Source: Lepeophtheirus salmonis (lineage: Eukaryota > Arthropoda > Copepoda > Siphonostomatoida > Caligidae). Taken from it: 64,000 nt of DNA. Made by a program: the position numbers and the translations under genes. The DNA lies in contig NC_052134.2 of the NCBI RefSeq assembly GCF_016086655.4, forward strand, positions 35,897,971 through 35,961,970. Reading direction: 5' to 3'. Below are positions 60,401-64,000 of this stretch, piece by piece (position 1 is the first letter of the stretch; the number at the start of each line of letters is the position of its first letter). Below the pieces are notes generated by a model. That model worked only from the letters and a program-made list of their open reading frames with translations, was not told where the DNA came from and did not search any database.

Positions 60401-62751
60401 TGTTTTTTCCCAAATAATTCTGACTCCCTTAAAAGAGCCACATTAAGAGATGTTTTTAAGGACTCTCAAGATTGAATTTATCCTAACATGACATTACTAT
60501 ACATCTTTGAAATGCTGTTATATTAATTATTGATCAATTGTTATTAACTTGGATTTCCGTCTAGATGGTTCTTTCATGCAGAATATGGCTCTTAATTGTA
60601 AACATATTCTAAAAACGTAATTTTTTAAATAAGGATCTAAAAGCCATATCTGGATCTGTTGAAGGTTTTAAAAGCCATTTTCGTGTTATACGATTTACAA
60701 TAACAATAATAAACGTGATTTTAGAGCCAGGATATTTCATGACCCTAATTTTGTTATAGAATTCTACTGTTATTATACTTACTATATATTCTTTTATAAA
60801 TAGAGAAAAACTAATCAAAATTATAAAGGGCCACTTCAGGTAGGAACCTCTAGGCTTAAACCTAAGTTAGTCTACATATATAATGATCCTCACCTCCTTT
60901 TATTGGTTGGTCATTTGAAATAAAAAAATTGGAAACTTTTATTTATGTTCATTAATATAATAGTTTATATTAATTAATGTGCAAGGGGTTCGGCAGAATC
61001 GGGAATATTGAGTCGATTCTATTAACAAATACTTCAAAAGAGCTCGATTTTTGGCCGATTTCGATGCATCAGTACACTCGGGTTTATTTTAAAGTATAGC
61101 TAACCTTATTGGGTATATCAATCAATTCCAGAGATTTGATTAATCAATCTACAATTAACCGAAATATGTCCCTGAAATAGTGTACTATATCTTTGATGTT
61201 TATATGATGTAAAAAATACATTCGATACTTTTTATTTTTTTTCTTAATTTTTGTTCAAGATTGTTTTTGTGCTAATGTACCATATATATATAGTTTGTGA
61301 GTGATGGGCATACAGTACCTGTAAATTTTCGACGAGAGACTTTTTTGACGTAACAATACATTGTTGAAGGTTATTGACAAAAATTGCACATCTGCGCCGA
61401 AGTTCATATGCTTGTATTGACATGAAGTCATCCAGAGATACGGATACGATGGAATCTATGTGATAAAAAGTATATAAATAGTAATTATTAGCGATAGGTA
61501 TTGGTCTAGAAATAAATAAAAAATTGTTGGACCGAAATAATTCGATTTAGAGCGCCTTTACAACGAGCATGATCCGTCTCATTTTAAAATTCGGTCTACA
61601 AATACATAATCAAAGTATTATTTCTTATAAAAAACTCGATTTTCAGACTTATTACCTTCTAGTGTTGTAAAAATATTAGCTAATTGTAAAAATGATATTC
61701 CCACGTATTTTTCAAAAATTATAATTTTAGAGGTGTTATATGGATAAAAATCATTTTTTATTAACATAAGCAAGAGCAGTCAGTCAGTTACTTTGAATAA
61801 TTAAAAAATCAATTTCCAAGCAAAAATTCAAAAATCATCAATTTTGACCGATTAAAAAAAAACCTTTTTGTTTTAACAAAGGAGTAAAGATTATAATTTC
61901 AAAAAATCTAAAATTATAATGGTAACCCTTACAATGAGAAAAATGTTTTGGAGGAGAGCAGGTTAGCTGTCATGACATTTTATTAGATCAGTAGAGGAAT
62001 GAAATAAACAAAAATCCCACTCCTTATATAGTAAGGACATACATGCTGAAATTACTCCAATGTCAATCCTCAATCTTATTCCGAGTCCAACAAGGAATTT
62101 TTACACATATAGCTCAACAGCAAATCCACATTGTTACTCTTTGTCCTTCATGAGCTTAGACATTAGTTATTACTTTATACTTTGATGTTCCTTTCTCAAA
62201 AATTAAATAATAAGCATGGTAACAGCTTTAGAAAATAAAAAAATCAGGTTCAGGTTACAATTACAAAAAGTCTTGAACGTATTCTAGGTCACATTTTATA
62301 AAGTAATATTCACTCTTGTGCACATCCACTCGTGGTAACACCTCATACTTAAATGTTCTCTCCTCAAGAATGAAATATTAATTTGAATAACAGCTTTAGA
62401 AAATGCCTAAGATTTACAACCCTAGCTAGAGGTGTAATACCGAATGGGAAAAAATCGGTATATTGGACCTTGTCTCAACACTATTAATTATAAGGGAGAG
62501 GGAGGAGTTAAAAATCATAATAATATGTCAATACCCTGAAGATTATTGATGAGAAATCCCAAATTTCGATTCTCTTTCCCTTCGAATACATGCATCAAAA
62601 GTGACAAATAATGCAGAAGTTGTTTTGCTGCAGTAATGACGGATCTTAACAGCTGTGTCTCTTCTTCATCTAAAGGTAACAAAACAGGATGTGCATGCTC
62701 TCTATACAACGCTCTAGAATTGGCTCCGCTTCGTATCCGCTGTTCCATACT
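56853..62751 (-). CDS. diacylglycerol kinase delta/eta type, C-terminal part (3 exons)
   Basis: Join 62751-62535, 61455-61319, 57443-56853: 945 bases, 314 residues and stop. Acceptor phase 0 at 62751 shows that more exons lie upstream, outside the window. The SAM domain (56919-57101, residues about 233-293 of this part) reads W...WLESIGLPMY...F, then HEISGSELLSLERRDFKDVG and VTKVGHIKR. The ELLxLERRDxKDxGVTKVGHxKR block is characteristic of DGK delta/eta; Shank, the next best idea, has VTRVGH and differs around it. The SAM domain of DGK delta forms oligomers and keeps the enzyme in the cytosol until signalling releases it. The enzymes phosphorylate diacylglycerol to phosphatidic acid; that catalytic part is not visible here. 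Before the SAM domain is a Ser-rich segment. All joins keep phase (0, 1, 0). Confidence 0.8.
58130..58320 (+). repeat. unclassified dispersed repeat, copy 3
   Basis: ATGACAATTTCAAGAATGTT, TTGGATGGGAGCATC, TTAACTGTCATGACATTTTA and GAAATAAACACAAATTCTAC match the 61905 copy in order. Intronic in DGK. Confidence 0.6.
61319..61455 (-). CDS. DGK penultimate exon
   Basis: Encodes SIVSVSLDDFMSIQAYELRR and on to KKSLVENLQ. Acceptor atcacatag|ATTCC, donor TTACAG|gtactg. It starts by completing a GAT codon from the preceding exon. Confidence 0.8.
61905..62410 (+). repeat. unclassified dispersed repeat, longest copy
   Basis: Contains AATGTTTTGGAGGAGAGCAG, TTAGCTGTCATGACATTTTA, ACTCCTTATATAGTAAGGAC, CCGAGTCCAACAAGGA and GGTTACAATTACAAAAAG. 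Parts of this order recur at 10040-10100, 21545-21815, 25790-26060, 26660-26935 and 58130-58320. A second copy of the 3' part (CTTAAATGTTC ... TAACAGCTTTAGAAAAT) follows at about 62340-62400. No coding capacity and no clear terminal repeat, so the class is unknown. Confidence 0.6.
62535..62751 (-). CDS. DGK antepenultimate exon (first in window)
   Basis: Encodes SMEQRIRSGANSRALYREHA, then HPVLLPLDEEETQLLRS and a leucine-rich helical stretch (AAKQLLHYLSLLMHVF). Acceptor cctttcag|AGTATGG, donor CTTCAGG|gtattg, phase 1 into the next exon. The whole frame is open without an in-frame stop. Confidence 0.8.
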
Positions 62752-63282
62752 CTGAAAGGAGGATTATCTCATTAATAAATATACAATATATTACTATTTA
62801 ATTACACTAGTCTACAAAATTTCAAATTTGCTTGCCTTTTCATTGAGATTGTATACATTGGTTTAACACATCAAGAAACATAAAAATGACCTCTTTTACC
62901 TAAAACGATTTTTTTGGCTTATAGGGTATTTTTTCCCAAATATATACATGATTTAGTGTTATTTTTTTCTCTTAAAAGATCTTAATAAAAGAAAAGTCAA
63001 AGTGAATCATTCTAGATTAAAAAATTATTTTAGTTACTTTCTATCTTTTTCGGAATAGGAGATTCTTGTTAGTACACAAAATGACGATTCTTTGAAAATC
63101 TAGTAATAATCTCATTTTTGATAACAGTGAGCAAAATGATAGTTTGTAGTAAACTTTATAATACAAGCAAGAGTTATTTAAGGTTTGTTGTTTGATAAAA
63201 TCTTTTTGTATAATGTTTTATTCATCGTATATAAAATGTTGATCTATACAGACTACAAAAACATAAATTTTAGGCTATACCG

Positions 63283-64000
63283 GGTAGTACATTAGTCTTT
63301 ATGTCACCTATTTAACTTTATTTTTTGGGAATATACAGAGTTTCAATCATAAAGTCGTGCTCATTGATGAAAAGCTATTGTTCTTATACTTCAAACGAGA
63401 TATGGCAAACAAATATATATCACTTCTGGGCAAAGTGGGAAACAAAAAGGCTCTTGATTGTAACTTATATCCACACCAGCAATGACATTTTGAATCTGGT
63501 CAAGCAGCTCAGGGTCTACTACCACACCATTTACCGTGTTTACAAGTGTCTAGAAGATGGGCCTGTCCTCAAAGATTGTCCTTGAAGCGATACGTCAGTC
63601 AAGCTAACATCCAAAGCTGCAAGACACTTTTTGAGGCCATCTCACCCATGTCTATAGACAAATTTGCAAAAAAAAACAAAAAAACAAAAACAACAACCAT
63701 AAACCCGTTTATCGTCTCAAAGATAGTCAAGGCTTCCGGGAAAAGTCAAACAGGTTTGAGAAGAGGCAATTCTTGACTCAAAAGTATGAACAATTCCATA
63801 TGGAGTGAAGTAGGAGTCTTATTGAGTTAAACTCTGGCCACCCCAGAGCCAGGTCCTCAACCCGCTGGACTACAATCTCTGGTGGCAAGTAGACTCCAAA
63901 TCCTGCCGAGTCCGCTACACCAAAGTTGCTGACCTCAAGTACTCTGTGAATAAAGATCCGAAAATGATGAGCTGTGGCTATGTCTCATATGTTAATATTG
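63283..64000 (+). pseudogene. mariner-like transposase relic, runs off window
   Basis: A TIR-like TATACCGGGTAGTAC at about 63284 is followed by an N-terminal helix-turn-helix remnant (NDILNLVKQLRV...TIYRVYKCLEDG), then SCKTLFEAISPMSIDKFAKK and IVSKIVKASGKS in a shifted frame. From 63834 comes LWPPQSQVLNPLDYNLWWQV, the last catalytic block (D replaced by V), and VADLKYSVNK. The central catalytic region between these is missing, so this is a deletion derivative with several stops. It lies antisense in the DGK intron upstream of 62751. Confidence 0.75.

Overview
The window is AT-rich animal nuclear DNA (introns with GT..AG borders, long non-coding stretches, many decayed DNA transposons). The three host genes are arthropod-like. 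The density of mariner/Tc1 and hAT relics, with the style of their remnants, fits a parasitic copepod of the sea-louse group (Lepeophtheirus/Caligus). That taxonomic call is an inference from gene and transposon character, not proven here.

Layout. (1) 1-4057: non-genic, with a degenerate 16-bp minisatellite and a partial foldback element. (2) 4058-8152: a broken hAT element, minus-strand transposase pseudogene, with an internal tandem duplication, a palindrome upstream of its start codon and a second repeat nested in it. (3) 11993-45917, minus strand: a complete Homer scaffold gene. Eight coding exons were rebuilt from conserved protein sequence and splice sites (412 residues). The first coding exon carries only five coding bases (ATGGG) and is separated from exon 2 by a 24.7-kb intron filled with transposon relics and MITEs. 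(4) 45918-51308: Homer 5' flank (GA-rich leader, CRE-like site), a mariner/Tc1 deletion derivative with intact TIRs and TA duplication, and further MITEs. (5) 51309-53586, plus strand: complete three-exon gene for the electron transfer flavoprotein alpha subunit (335 residues). (6) 56853-62751, minus strand: the last three exons of a diacylglycerol kinase of the delta/eta (SAM-domain) type; the catalytic part lies beyond the right edge. (7) 63283-64000: decayed mariner-like element running off the window, in the upstream intron of the kinase gene.

The three host genes are not an operon and need not be functionally linked. Homer is a postsynaptic/calcium-signalling scaffold, ETF-alpha is a mitochondrial electron carrier, and DGK delta/eta is a lipid-signalling enzyme. 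Most other open frames lie in repeats, in antisense or in noise.

No CRISPR, tRNA or rRNA gene, or convincing novel multi-gene system was seen. The observations most worth checking are the tiny first coding exon and long first intron of Homer, a possible Homer1a-like read-through isoform, a rearranged mariner locus, and several well-delimited but unnamed repeat families.
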